From Microbulbifer taiwanensis (GTDB taxonomy: Bacteria > Pseudomonadota > Gammaproteobacteria > Pseudomonadales > Cellvibrionaceae): a DNA stretch of 64,000 nucleotides. A program made the translations under genes and the position numbers. Below the pieces are notes generated by a model. It was not told the origin of the DNA and searched no databases. It saw nothing but the letters and a program-made list of their open reading frames with translations. Shown piece by piece: positions 25,898 through 35,260 of the stretch; positions within the stretch are counted from its first letter, which is position 1; every line of letters begins with the position of its first letter. The stretch spans positions 1 through 64,000 of the forward strand of contig NZ_JACZFR010000021.1 of the NCBI RefSeq assembly GCF_014904815.1, given 5' to 3'.

Positions 25898-28207
25898 ATG
25901 TTGAAACCCCACCAGCTAATATCAGCCGGAGCCCTGGTACTCGGCCTGGCAGCCGCCAGCGCCCAAGCCGCACCACAACAAGGCGGCGCCCCCCTGGACC
26001 TGGCAATTGCCAACGAAAACAAACTGATGGAAATGCTGAAGCGCTCCGGGCGTATCGGCGAGAATGCGACTTTTACCGAGGCGGAACAGGTATTGCGCGG
26101 CTACCTCAAGGAGCGCGCCGCCCAGGGCAGGATCCAGGCCCAGACCATGTCCGATGAAACCGTGCAGATGATGGCGCGGGCCCGCGGCGGGAAAAGCCTG
26201 CAGTCACTGAAAAACGGCAAGGGCAACAAACTCGGCCAGGCGAAGAAAAATCGCCCCGCCCCCCTGCAACCGGAATCCTACGACGGAGAAGTGCGGACCG
26301 CCCGCGTACTCGCCATCCTGATGGAATTCCCGGACTTCCCACACAACAATATCGAGCCCGGCGAAACCGATATGTACTACGAGGATTACGCTGCGCAGCA
26401 CTATGCTGACCTGCTGTTTTCCGACAGTGGTTTCAGCGGCCCGGCTGGTGAAAATCTGCTGTCGATGCAGCAGTACTACTGGCAGCAATCCGGCAACAGC
26501 TACTCAGTAGAGGGCACCGTGGCCGGGTGGTATATGGCGAGCCGACCGGCAGCCTACTATGGCAACAACGTCGACGGCGATGCCCGCGCACTGGTGCGCG
26601 AGGCTCTGATCGCGGCAGCGGCAGATCCCGAAGTGGAACTGTCGGATTTCGATATCGAGGACCGCTACGACCTGGATGCGGATGGCAATTATTGGGAAGC
26701 CGATGGTCTGGTAGACCATGTAATGATTTTCCATTCCTCAGTTGGTGAGGAAGCTGGCGGCGGCCAGCTGGGCGAGGATGCTATCTGGGCGCACCGCTGG
26801 AACCTCGGCAACCCCTTCCCGATTGCCGGCACCAGCGCCGAGGTGGATTACTGGGGTGGCGCCATGGCGGCCTTCGACTACACAGTCCAGCCGGCCGACG
26901 CGGCCGCAGGTGTGGTCAGCCACGAATACGGTCATGACCTGGGCCTGCCGGACGAATACGACACTCAATATACCGGCCGCGGCGAGCCGGTTTCAGCCTG
27001 GTCGGTGATGTCCAACGGCAGCTGGGCCGGTGTCATCCCCGGCTCCGAGCCCACCGGCTTTTCCGCCTGGTCCAAGGAATTCCTGCAGCACAACCACGGC
27101 GGCAACTGGCTGCACGGCACCACCATAGCGCTGGAGGATATTCCGGCCGGGGGCCTGGAAGCCTTGCTGGACGAGGCCGTGCACAAGGGTGTGAACAACG
27201 ATGCGCTGCGCATCGACCTACCGAAAAAGAAAGAAATCGTCACGGTTCCGGCCAGCGGCGAGTACACCTATTTCAGTGGCAAGGGCAACGGGCTGCTCAA
27301 TTACATGCAGGTGCCTGTGGACCTGAGCTCCGCAAGCAGCGCCAGCCTCTCTTTCAAGGCCTGGTACGATATCGAACAGGACTGGGACTACGCATTCGTT
27401 GCCGTATCCGACGGAAGCGAGACCATCGTCATTCCCGGCAATATCACCACCGATACCAGCCCCCACGGCCAGAATCCGGGCCACGGTATCACCGGCGCTT
27501 CCGGTGGCTGGGTGGACGCGCAGTTCGATCTGAGCGCCTACGCCGGACAGCAAATCTACCTGGTGTTCTACTACTCGACCGACGCCGCCGAGTCCAACCC
27601 GGGCTTCTACGCCGACGATATTCTCGTCACTGTCGACGGCGCCACGGCTCTGGCAGACGATGCAGAGACGGATGGTACTTTCAACCTGGCAGGTTTCACC
27701 CGCAACCCGGGTTACAACCTGCACGATCATTACTACCTGCTCGAGTGGCGCACACACCGCGGTGTGGATCGGGGCCTGGCCCATGTAAATGTGGCCGGTG
27801 AAATGCTGCCGTTCAATGAGGGCCTGGTAGTCTGGTATGCGGACACTATGTACGACAACAACTGGGTCGGTATACACCCGGGTGACGGCTTTATCGGCGT
27901 AGTGGATGCGGACCAGCATACCAATATCTGGAACGACCACTCGGTAGCTTCTACCCGCTATCAGGTGCACGACGCCGCCTTCAGTATCGACAAGTCGGAC
28001 AAGGTGACCCTGGACCTGCTCGACAACTACGATCTGCTGCTGCGCGACAACTTCACCAAGCGCAACCCGGTCTTCGACGACAGTAGCGATTTCAGCAACG
28101 CAGCCATTCCCGATGCTGGCCGCGCAATCACGCCCTACGGCCTGAAGGTTCGCGTGGTATCGCAGAGCGGCGACAAGTCAGTCGGCAAGGTACTGCTGTT
28201 CCGTTAA
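25898..28207 (+). CDS. Immune inhibitor A-type M6 metalloprotease, secreted
   Basis: A 769-residue secreted zinc protease. It has a signal peptide (GALVLGLAAASAQA), a propeptide to about residue 120, and an M6 catalytic domain with zinc ligands H342 and H346 in HEYGHDLGLPDEYD. It then has a beta-rich region (YFSGKGNGLLNYMQVPVDLSS onward) of the immune inhibitor A type. Such enzymes degrade extracellular proteins; in insect and fish pathogens they cut host defence peptides, in marine bacteria they likely serve nutrition. No C-terminal GlyGly-CTERM sorting signal is present. Monocistronic, preceded by a 259-bp gap. Confidence 0.93.
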   Translation: MLKPHQLISAGALVLGLAAASAQAAPQQGGAPLDLAIANENKLMEMLKRSGRIGENATFTEAEQVLRGYLKERAAQGRIQAQTMSDETVQMMARARGGKSLQSLKNGKGNKLGQAKKNRPAPLQPESYDGEVRTARVLAILMEFPDFPHNNIEPGETDMYYEDYAAQHYADLLFSDSGFSGPAGENLLSMQQYYWQQSGNSYSVEGTVAGWYMASRPAAYYGNNVDGDARALVREALIAAAADPEVELSDFDIEDRYDLDADGNYWEADGLVDHVMIFHSSVGEEAGGGQLGEDAIWAHRWNLGNPFPIAGTSAEVDYWGGAMAAFDYTVQPADAAAGVVSHEYGHDLGLPDEYDTQYTGRGEPVSAWSVMSNGSWAGVIPGSEPTGFSAWSKEFLQHNHGGNWLHGTTIALEDIPAGGLEALLDEAVHKGVNNDALRIDLPKKKEIVTVPASGEYTYFSGKGNGLLNYMQVPVDLSSASSASLSFKAWYDIEQDWDYAFVAVSDGSETIVIPGNITTDTSPHGQNPGHGITGASGGWVDAQFDLSAYAGQQIYLVFYYSTDAAESNPGFYADDILVTVDGATALADDAETDGTFNLAGFTRNPGYNLHDHYYLLEWRTHRGVDRGLAHVNVAGEMLPFNEGLVVWYADTMYDNNWVGIHPGDGFIGVVDADQHTNIWNDHSVASTRYQVHDAAFSIDKSDKVTLDLLDNYDLLLRDNFTKRNPVFDDSSDFSNAAIPDAGRAITPYGLKVRVVSQSGDKSVGKVLLFR

Positions 28208-28223
28208 TTTTTTCCTTCGAGAG

Positions 28224-28246
28224 GGGCGGCGTACAAGGCGCCGCCC
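28224..28246. terminator. Hairpin downstream of the M6 protease gene
   Basis: Perfect 8-bp arms GGGCGGCG and CGCCGCCC with a 7-base loop, 16 bases after the stop codon. No T-tract follows, so termination is likely but not certain. Confidence 0.5.
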
Positions 28247-28379
28247 ACCTCAGGAACAAAAATACTATCCATTCTCAATTTCAACTCTAACCGCACATTA
28301 ATTTCCGCAACTGCAAAATTGCGCGACCGGACTAATCTGAAAACAGATACACAGCCCCCTTTCCGGTGAGGTAATCGAT

Positions 28380-28652
28380 ATGAGTAAACGGGATCAGGAA
28401 ATTACGCGGCGGGAATTTCTCAAGTTATCCAGCTGCTCGCTGGCACTGCTGCCGGTAGCGCTGATCGCAACGGATCGCAGCGTCGCCCAGACCAAGGCGA
28501 AAAAAGAGGCGGTGCAATATCAGGATACGCCCAAGAACGGGCAGAAGTGCGTCGACTGTGTGCTCTTCGAACCACCCGAGGGCTGCAAGGTCGTCGAGGG
28601 CAAGATCAGTCCAGAGGGCTGGTGCAGCCTGTTTGCGCCCAAACCCTCTTAA
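28380..28652 (+). CDS. High-potential iron-sulfur protein (HiPIP), Tat-exported
   Basis: A 90-residue precursor of a small periplasmic electron carrier holding one [4Fe-4S] cluster. A twin-arginine signal (TRREFLK, residues 9-15) precedes a hydrophobic segment. The four cluster cysteines are C57, C60, C69 and C82 in the family spacing C-x2-C-x8-C-x12-C, the last in EGWC. Mature size ~50 residues is at the small end of the family. Likely donates electrons to a periplasmic or membrane partner; none is encoded next to it. Confidence 0.88.
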   Translation: MSKRDQEITRREFLKLSSCSLALLPVALIATDRSVAQTKAKKEAVQYQDTPKNGQKCVDCVLFEPPEGCKVVEGKISPEGWCSLFAPKPS

Positions 28653-28665
28653 ACAACCACTTGCG

Positions 28666-29628
28666 TCAGGCCGGCACCCGCTGCTCACCGCGCAACTTGT
28701 TGACATCCGCCCGCGGCGGTGCTCCGAACATGCGGCTGTACTCACGACTGAAGTGGGACGGGCTCTCGTAACCCACGCGGTAACTGGCGGAAGCCGCTTC
28801 CAGCCCCTCGGACAGCATCAACCGGCGCGCCTCGTGCAGGCGCAGTTTCTTCTGGAACTGCAGCGGCGACATGCGTGTGACCTGTTTGAAGCTGTGGTAC
28901 AGGGACGACTCGCTCATATTCGCCTGGTCCGCCAGGTCGCTGACTCGCAGCGGCTCCGAGAAGCGGTCCTTGAGCACCGCAATGACCCGCGAGATACGGT
29001 TGGCCTGGCTGTCGACGACCGCAAATTTGCGCATGCGCGCGCCCATCTCTCCCATCAGCGCGCGATAGATAATTTCCCGACGCGCCAGGGGTGCCAGTAT
29101 CGGCGCGTCGGCCGGGGTGTCCAGCAGGCCCACCAGGCGGCTCACAGCCTCCAACATCCCCTTGTTCATCTGCGCTACACAGAGTCCACAGCTGATTTCC
29201 GGGCAGTCGAATTCCGCCTGCATTTCCGGTGCCTTGTCTCCCAGCTCGATCACCAGGTCGGTTACTTCCTGCGGGTCGATGATCAGCCTGACGGCCAGGA
29301 AGGGATGCTCGGGCGATGCTTCCTTCACCTCTCCCAGCACCGGTAAGTGCACCGACGATGCCAGGTAACTCAGCGGGCCGTATGAAATCTCCTTGTCGCC
29401 GAGTTGCAGTGTCTTGCTGCCCTGTACGATAAATCCGAGGGATGGCTCGTACACCGAGGAGACGCAACTGGTCGCCTCATCGGAGCGGATCAAGCCGACC
29501 CCCTCCAGGGCGGATTCCTGTAGGCCCTGCTCCGGTGCCCAGCGCATAATATTGCGCGCCAGCTTTCCGCGGGTCGTTTCCAGGTCCCGTGCAGCGGCGA
29601 TAGTTTGCGTTTGCTTCACCGACATCAT
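28666..29628 (-). CDS. AraC family transcriptional regulator (AraC_N type)
   Basis: A 320-residue regulator with an N-terminal cupin-like AraC_N domain (PSLGFIVQGSKTLQLGDKEISYGPLSYL is typical). Two helix-turn-helix motifs lie at the C-terminus: SEPLRVSDLADQANMSESSLYHSFK, then LMLSEGLEAASASYRVGYESPSHFSREYSRMFG. It is divergent from the RND pump operon, and near-identical 25-bp sites lie close to both promoters, so it probably controls the pump and itself. The ligand is unknown. Confidence 0.9.
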   Translation of the reverse strand: MMSVKQTQTIAAARDLETTRGKLARNIMRWAPEQGLQESALEGVGLIRSDEATSCVSSVYEPSLGFIVQGSKTLQLGDKEISYGPLSYLASSVHLPVLGEVKEASPEHPFLAVRLIIDPQEVTDLVIELGDKAPEMQAEFDCPEISCGLCVAQMNKGMLEAVSRLVGLLDTPADAPILAPLARREIIYRALMGEMGARMRKFAVVDSQANRISRVIAVLKDRFSEPLRVSDLADQANMSESSLYHSFKQVTRMSPLQFQKKLRLHEARRLMLSEGLEAASASYRVGYESPSHFSREYSRMFGAPPRADVNKLRGEQRVPA

Positions 29629-29718
29629 TTACCCCTCCCAGTCCGGGTACGCCGGACAGATTCAAGCAAGTCGGCTCACAGTATACGGAGTTTTAGGCAA
29701 GCCCCTTAGACTTTTGCA

Positions 29719-29743
29719 GAATTAGGCAATCACCCTGCAGTAA
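29719..29743 (+). promoter_or_regulatory. Candidate AraC-type operator O1 (regulator side)
   Basis: A 25-bp sequence GAAT-T-AGGCAATCA-N4-GCAGTAA that recurs at 29882 in the same orientation with five differences, four of them in the N4 block. The two-box layout (AGGCAATCA plus GCAGTAA) suits the two helix-turn-helix motifs of an AraC-family protein. It lies ~90 bp upstream of the regulator start. Confidence 0.55.
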
Positions 29744-29881
29744 TATGCAATTTAACCCCCTCGCGGCAGGCCTCACTATATCTGGGCTTCCAGTAAATAC
29801 ACTGCTGAAACCCTAATGTAATTTATTCGAAATTTTCTGCATCGATAAAAGTGACCAGTTGGTTTCATCGAAACCGAAACA

Positions 29882-29906
29882 GAATCAGGCAATCAATACG
29901 CAGTAA
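29882..29906 (+). promoter_or_regulatory. Candidate AraC-type operator O2 (pump side)
   Basis: Second copy of the 25-bp repeat, GAAT-C-AGGCAATCA-N4-GCAGTAA, about 105 bp upstream of the pump adaptor start. Same orientation as the copy at 29719, 163 bp away. Confidence 0.55.
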
Positions 29907-30009
29907 CCGGATATCGCCTGCAAGCTTGCCACCGCTATTGTTCGCTGCCATTGGGAGAGATGTTCCTGAGCGCAAGCCACTCTTCCGTAACTGAAGGAGT
30001 AAGCATGTT

Positions 30010-31152
30010 ATGGCAAGAAATCTGAAATTCACCCTGATCGGTTTGACGGCGCTGGTGCTGGCGGGATGCAACACCGGTGAACCCAACGGACAACAGCCTC
30101 AGCCGGCGGCCGTGGAAGTCGCTGAAGTGGTGGCCGAGCCGGCCACCCTGTGGAGCGGCTTTACCGGTCGCGTGGCCGCGCCGGAAACCGTGGAGTTGCG
30201 TCCCCGCGTCAGCGGCTATATCGATGAGGTCTCCTTTACCGAGGGCGAATTGGTGCAGCGCGGCGACGTGCTGTTTACGATTGATCAGCGTCCTTACCGT
30301 GCCCGCGAGCGCGCAGCTGAAGCGGAACTGGCTCGTGCGCGCAGCCAGCTGACCCTCAGTGAGGGCCGGGCGGAGCGCGCGCGTCAACTGCTGGGCAGCC
30401 GCGCCATTTCCCGTGAGGAGCACGACCAGCGCGTGGCCGCGCAGGATTCCGACCGCGCGGCGGTGAACGCTGCCGGGGCCGCACTGGAAAACGCGCGCCT
30501 GGATCTGCAGTACACGGTGGTCAAAGCGCCGATCAGCGGCCGCGTCAGCCGCGCCTTCGTCACCCGTGGCAACCTCGCCAATGCCGACCAGACGCTGCTG
30601 ACGACCCTGGTCTCTGTAAACCCGATGTATGTCTATTTCGAAAGTGACCAGCAGACCTTTGTCGGCAGCCGCACTTTCTTTACCCCCGACCAGCGCCCGC
30701 AGGTGCGTATCGGGCTCGCGGGCGAAGAGGGCTACCCGCACCGTGGCGAGCTGGATTTTATCGACAATCAGTTGAACAGCCACACCGGCACCATCCAGTT
30801 CCGCGCGGTGATTCCCAATCCCGACGGCACTTTCAAGCCGGGACAGTTCGCGCGCGTGGAAATGCCGACAGAACAGCTGAGTGACGCGCTGCTGGTCAAC
30901 AGCAAAGCGGTGCTGACCGACCAGGATCGCCGCTATGTCTATGTGGTCAACGACAAGAATGTCACCGAGCGCCGCGAAGTGGTTACCGGACCGCAGCAGG
31001 ACGATCTGGTGGTGATTCGCAGCGGCCTGCAGCCCGGCGAACGGGTGGTGGTCAACGGCCTGCAGAAAATATTCTTCCCCGGCATGCCGGTAGCGCCGGA
31101 GCTGGTGCAGATGCGCGAGCCGGATCCCGAGCGGCAGCTTGCCAGCCGTTAA
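30010..31152 (+). CDS. RND efflux periplasmic adaptor lipoprotein (AcrA/MexA type)
   Basis: A 380-residue membrane fusion lipoprotein with lipobox LAGC (Cys20). Lipoyl halves (RPRVSGYIDEVSFTEGELVQRGDVLFTID and VVKAPISGRVSRAFVTRGNL) flank an alpha-helical hairpin rich in Ala/Arg/Glu (residues ~95-150). The beta-barrel and membrane-proximal domains end in VVNGLQKIFFPGMPV, a family hallmark. It would couple the RND pump at 31271 to an outer-membrane TolC-like channel. Substrates unknown, probably lipophilic drugs or metabolites. Confidence 0.93.
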   Translation: MARNLKFTLIGLTALVLAGCNTGEPNGQQPQPAAVEVAEVVAEPATLWSGFTGRVAAPETVELRPRVSGYIDEVSFTEGELVQRGDVLFTIDQRPYRARERAAEAELARARSQLTLSEGRAERARQLLGSRAISREEHDQRVAAQDSDRAAVNAAGAALENARLDLQYTVVKAPISGRVSRAFVTRGNLANADQTLLTTLVSVNPMYVYFESDQQTFVGSRTFFTPDQRPQVRIGLAGEEGYPHRGELDFIDNQLNSHTGTIQFRAVIPNPDGTFKPGQFARVEMPTEQLSDALLVNSKAVLTDQDRRYVYVVNDKNVTERREVVTGPQQDDLVVIRSGLQPGERVVVNGLQKIFFPGMPVAPELVQMREPDPERQLASR

Positions 31153-31270
31153 GCATCAAACAATATCCCTGCGGGAGTGGCGGGACGGCCACCCGCCTCG
31201 CCACTTCTGCAAAAAAATCTGATTCCGAAATTTGGTGTGGTTTCCGAAACCGCACACGGGGTAACTTTGT

Positions 31271-34200
31271 ATGAACTTTTCCCGATTTTTCGTCGACAGG
31301 CCCATTTTCGCCTCGGTGCTGTCGATCATCATCTTCGTCGTCGGTCTGATCAGTATCCCGGTACTGCCAGTGAGCGAATACCCGGAAGTGGTGCCGCCCA
31401 GCGTCGCGGTCACTGCACGCTACCCGGGCGCCAACCCCAAGACCATTTCCGAAACCGTCGCCACGCCGCTGGAGGAAGCCATCAACGGCGTGGAGAACAT
31501 GATCTACATGAAGTCTGTTGCCGGCAGTGACGGCACCCTGTCTTTGACGGTGACCTTCGAGCTGGGCACAGACCCGGACCAGGCCCAGGTACAGGTACAG
31601 AACCGCGTATCCCAGGCGCTGCCGCGCCTGCCGGAAGATGTGCGCCGCCAGGGTGTGACCACGCAGAAGCAGTCCCCCAACCTGATGATGGCGGTGCACC
31701 TGACGTCCCCGGACGATCGCTTCGATGCCACCTATATCCGCAATTACGCGGTGCTGCATATCCGCGATGAACTGGCACGCATTCCCGGCGTTGGCCAGGC
31801 CGGCCTGTTTGGCGCCGGCGATTACGCCATGCGCCTGTGGGTGGACCCGCAGCGGGCCGCCGCTCTCGGCGTCACCGCGTCCGATATCGTCGGTGCAGTG
31901 CGCGAGCAGAATGTGCAGGTGTCCGCCGGCCAGATAGGCGCCCAGCCGATGCCGGGCGAAAACGACTTCCTGATATCCATCAATGCCAAGGGCCGCCTGG
32001 CCAGCGTCGAGGAGTTCGGCGATGTGGTACTGAAAACCGGCGCCGACGGCGAGATCACCCGCCTCAGCGATGTCGCGCGTATTGAACTGGCCGCGTCCGA
32101 GGATACGCTGCGCGCTCTACTAAACGGGCGCCAGGCGGTGGCCCTGCCGATTTTCCAGGCTCCGGGTTCCAACTCGCTGGAGGTCTCGCAGGCGGTGCGC
32201 GAAAAAATGGACGAGCTGGACGATCGGTTCCCGGAAGGCCTGGCGTGGGAGATCGCTTACGACCCGACGGTTTTTGTCAGCACTTCCATCAAGGCGGTGA
32301 TCAAAACCCTGCTGGAAGCGGTGCTGCTGGTGGTGCTGGTGGTGATCCTGTTCCTGCAGACCTGGCGCGCGTCGCTGATTCCGCTGCTGGCGGTGCCGGT
32401 TTCCATTATCGGTACCTTCGCGGTGCTGCAGCTACTGGGCTTCTCGATCAACACCCTGACCCTGTTCGGCATGGTGCTGGCGATCGGTATCGTCGTGGAC
32501 GATGCGATCGTGGTGGTGGAGAACGTCGAGCGCAATATTGAGGAGGGCCTGACCCCGCTGGCCGCCGCGCACCAGGCGATGCGCGAAGTGAGCGGGCCAA
32601 TCGTCGCCATCAGCCTGGTGCTCTGCGCGGTATTTGTGCCCATGGCATTCCTGGACGGCATTACCGGCCAGTTCTACCGCCAGTTCGCGATGACCATTGC
32701 CATCGCTACGGTGATCTCCGCGGTCAACTCGCTGACATTGTCGCCGGCGCTGTCCGCGACACTGCTGAAGCCCCACGGCGCGGCACCGGATATGCCGGCG
32801 CGGATTATCGATCGCCTGTTCGGATGGATATTCCGCCCGTTCAACCGTTTCTTCAACAAGAGTGCAGAGGGCTACCAGGGCCTGGTGGGCCGCAGCCTGA
32901 AGCGCCGCGGCCTGGTGTTCGCCGTCTACGCACTGCTGCTGGCCGGCACGGTATTTATGTTCAACCAGGTACCGGGCGGATTTATTCCGACCCAGGACAA
33001 GACCTACCTGGTGGGTAGTATCCGCCTGCCGGAGGGCGCTTCCCTGGATAGAACCGAAGCCGTCGCGCGCCGCGTAAGTGAACTGGCCATGGAGACAGAG
33101 GGCGTATCCCACGCGGCCGCTTTTGTCGGCTTCAACGCGCTGCAGGCCACCAATACGCCGAACGTGGGCACAGTGTTCGTGCTCTTCGACGACTTCAGCG
33201 AGCGCGATCGCGGCGCCGAGGAAATCGCCGCGGAACTGAACGGCAAACTGGCGCAGATCAAGGAGGGTTTTGCGGTCAGCTTTATGCCACCGCCGATCTT
33301 CGGCCTCGGTGCCGGATCCGGCTATTCCCTCTATATCCAGGACCGCAGCGGCGCAGGCTATGGCGAGCTGCAGACGGCCACCAACCAGTTGGCCGGCGCA
33401 CTGAGCCAGACGGCGGGACTCAGCTATCCCTTCAGCTCCTACCAGGCCAATGTGCCGCAGCTGGACGCGGAGGTTGACCGGCTGCAGGCCAAGGCGCAGG
33501 GCGTGCGCCTGGACGAGCTGTTCGGCACACTGCAGCTGTATTTCGGCTCGCTGTATATCAATGACTTCAACCTGTTCGGCCGCACCTACCGGGTCATGGC
33601 CCAGGCAGATGCGCCCTTCCGCGACGAGATAGCGGATATCGACCACCTCTACACTCGCAATAACCGCGGCGAGATGGTGCCGATCAATACCATGGTGCAG
33701 CTGAAGCAGAGCTACGGACCCGACCCGGTGATCCGCTACAACGGCTACCCGGCCGCGGACCTGCTGGGCCAGTCCAACCCGGCCATGCTGTCGTCCAGTG
33801 AGACGCTGGCGACGGTGGAGCGGGTGGCGCAGCAGACGCTGCCCGCCGGTATGAATATCGAGTGGACGGATCTCAGCTTTGAGCAGGTCAATCGCAGCAA
33901 CGCCTCCATGCTGGTATTCCCGCTGGCGCTGCTGCTGGTGTTCCTGGTGCTGGCCGCCCTCTACGAGAGCTGGGTGATGCCGCTGGCGGTGATACTGATT
34001 GTACCCATGTGTCTGCTGGCCGCACTCTTCGGTGTCTGGCTGACCGGCGGCGACAATAATGTGTTCGTGCAGGTGGGCCTGGTGGTACTGATGGGACTGG
34101 CTTGTAAGAACGCCATCCTGATCGTGGAATTCGCCCGCGAGCTGGAAATTGAAAAGGGTATGGACCCGGTGCGCGCCGCGCTGGAGGCCTGCCGCCTGCG

Positions 34201-34441
34201 CCTGCGGCCGATCATCATGACTTCGGTGGCCTTTATCGCCGGCGTGGTGCCGCTGGTACTGGCCAGCGGCGCCGGTGCCGAGGTGCGCAACGCCATGGGC
34301 ATAACCGTGTTTACCGGTATGATCGGCGTAACCCTGTTCGGCCTGCTACTGACTCCGGTATTCTATGTAGCACTGCGCAAGCTGGCCGGACACCGTGAGC
34401 GAGCCGAGGCAGAAGTGCCACAGCTGAAACAGGCGGCGTAG
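31271..34441 (+). CDS. RND efflux inner-membrane pump, HAE1 family (AcrB/MexB type)
   Basis: A 1056-residue proton-driven multidrug efflux pump. It opens FSRFFVDRPIFASVLSII and has twelve membrane helices with two large periplasmic loops. Helix 4 carries the proton-relay aspartates (GIVVDDAIVVVENVERNI), and GFIPTQDKTYLVGSIRLPEGASLDRTE opens the second porter half. The lysine of the relay lies in VLMGLACKNAILIVEFA. Full length, intact. It follows the adaptor by 118 bp. No outer-membrane factor gene follows, so the complex must borrow one from elsewhere in the genome. Confidence 0.96.
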   Translation: MNFSRFFVDRPIFASVLSIIIFVVGLISIPVLPVSEYPEVVPPSVAVTARYPGANPKTISETVATPLEEAINGVENMIYMKSVAGSDGTLSLTVTFELGTDPDQAQVQVQNRVSQALPRLPEDVRRQGVTTQKQSPNLMMAVHLTSPDDRFDATYIRNYAVLHIRDELARIPGVGQAGLFGAGDYAMRLWVDPQRAAALGVTASDIVGAVREQNVQVSAGQIGAQPMPGENDFLISINAKGRLASVEEFGDVVLKTGADGEITRLSDVARIELAASEDTLRALLNGRQAVALPIFQAPGSNSLEVSQAVREKMDELDDRFPEGLAWEIAYDPTVFVSTSIKAVIKTLLEAVLLVVLVVILFLQTWRASLIPLLAVPVSIIGTFAVLQLLGFSINTLTLFGMVLAIGIVVDDAIVVVENVERNIEEGLTPLAAAHQAMREVSGPIVAISLVLCAVFVPMAFLDGITGQFYRQFAMTIAIATVISAVNSLTLSPALSATLLKPHGAAPDMPARIIDRLFGWIFRPFNRFFNKSAEGYQGLVGRSLKRRGLVFAVYALLLAGTVFMFNQVPGGFIPTQDKTYLVGSIRLPEGASLDRTEAVARRVSELAMETEGVSHAAAFVGFNALQATNTPNVGTVFVLFDDFSERDRGAEEIAAELNGKLAQIKEGFAVSFMPPPIFGLGAGSGYSLYIQDRSGAGYGELQTATNQLAGALSQTAGLSYPFSSYQANVPQLDAEVDRLQAKAQGVRLDELFGTLQLYFGSLYINDFNLFGRTYRVMAQADAPFRDEIADIDHLYTRNNRGEMVPINTMVQLKQSYGPDPVIRYNGYPAADLLGQSNPAMLSSSETLATVERVAQQTLPAGMNIEWTDLSFEQVNRSNASMLVFPLALLLVFLVLAALYESWVMPLAVILIVPMCLLAALFGVWLTGGDNNVFVQVGLVVLMGLACKNAILIVEFARELEIEKGMDPVRAALEACRLRLRPIIMTSVAFIAGVVPLVLASGAGAEVRNAMGITVFTGMIGVTLFGLLLTPVFYVALRKLAGHRERAEAEVPQLKQAA

Positions 34442-34472
34442 GCCACTAAGATCGGACTGAATCTCAAAACCG

Positions 34473-34493
34473 GGCGGCACTTCACGTGCCGCC
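34473..34493. terminator. Hairpin after the RND pump gene
   Basis: Perfect 8-bp arms GGCGGCAC and GTGCCGCC with a 5-base loop, 32 bases after the pump stop codon and 22 bases before the methyltransferase start. No T-tract, so read-through into the methyltransferase is possible. Confidence 0.5.
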
Positions 34494-34514
34494 AATCAAT
34501 GGAGAGGAGCCAAT

Positions 34515-35153
34515 ATGGACGCGAGCTTCTGGCATCAAAAGTGGCAGAACAATGAAATCGCCTTCCACGAGGGAAGGGCCAATACACACCTGGTCAATTG
34601 TTTCGCGGACCTCTCACTACCGAAAGGCGGCCGTGTATTCGTCCCCCTGTGCGGAAAGACCCTGGATATCGCCTGGCTGCTTTCCGGGGGATACCGGGTT
34701 GCCGGCGCCGAATTGAGTGAAGTCGCGGTGCGGCAACTCTTTACCGATCTCGGGGTGACACCGGAAATATCGGCCGCGGGCGATTTGACCCTGTTCAGCG
34801 CAGAAGCTATCGACATCTTCGTCGGCGACATCTTCGACCTGTCCGGGGAGTTGCTCGGTCCCGTCGATGCAATCTATGATCGCGCCGCCCTGGTAGCCCT
34901 GCCAACAGAAATGCGCAGCCGCTATACAAAACACCTGATGGAGATTACGGCAGGGGCACCGCAGCTGCTGATCACCTTTGAATACGACCAAACGCAGATG
35001 GACGGCCCGCCCTTCTCCATCGGTAACGATGAGGTGAATCGTCACTATAGCGGCAACTACGACCTCGCTCTCGCCGGCAGCAGCGATGTGCCCGGTGGAT
35101 TGAAAGGGAAGTGCGCAGCAACGGAAAAAGTCTGGCTGCTGAGGAAGGATTGA
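34515..35153 (+). CDS. tpm: Thiopurine S-methyltransferase family protein
   Basis: A 212-residue SAM-dependent methyltransferase. It starts MDASFWHQKWQNNEIAFHEG, the TPMT hallmark. The SAM pocket includes VFVPLCGKTLDIAWLL and GAELSEVAV, followed by IYDRAALVALP. Bacterial TPMT proteins methylate thiopurines and also selenium or tellurium compounds, giving resistance to them. The ribosome binding site GGAGAGGAG is strong. It follows the RND pump and could share its transcript, though a hairpin intervenes. Confidence 0.93.
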   Translation: MDASFWHQKWQNNEIAFHEGRANTHLVNCFADLSLPKGGRVFVPLCGKTLDIAWLLSGGYRVAGAELSEVAVRQLFTDLGVTPEISAAGDLTLFSAEAIDIFVGDIFDLSGELLGPVDAIYDRAALVALPTEMRSRYTKHLMEITAGAPQLLITFEYDQTQMDGPPFSIGNDEVNRHYSGNYDLALAGSSDVPGGLKGKCAATEKVWLLRKD

Positions 35154-35165
35154 AGGCTTTGCAGG

Positions 35166-35232
35166 GTGTGTCGTGCGCACCATAACCGCCGGAATCCGCA
35201 CCCATCATGGATGGTGCGCACGGCGCACCCTA
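35166..35232. repeat. Palindromic repeat, family C copy 1
   Basis: An inverted repeat GTGTGTCGTGCGCACCAT ... ATGGTGCGCACGGCGCACC around ~30 bp, between two convergent genes. Related GTAGG(G/A)TGCGC elements lie at 37044-37083 and 59577-59630. It probably forms the 3' hairpin for both neighbours. Confidence 0.7.
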
Positions 35233-35260
35233 CGCCGGAAAGGGATTTCCCAATCTTCGA

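Larger units (their letters stand above)
29629..30009. other. Divergent control region of AraC-type regulator and RND pump
   Basis: A 381-bp AT-richer region with no gene. It contains two 25-bp direct repeats (29719-29743 and 29882-29906), and further TTAGGC-like half-sites near 29693. Promoter boxes could not be placed with confidence. Confidence 0.65.

Noticed and set aside
25898-28207. M6 protease as a substrate of the nearby rhomboid-type protease
   Set aside because: The C-terminus ends SVGKVLLFR with no Gly-Gly, hydrophobic helix and basic tail, so it lacks the GlyGly-CTERM signal.
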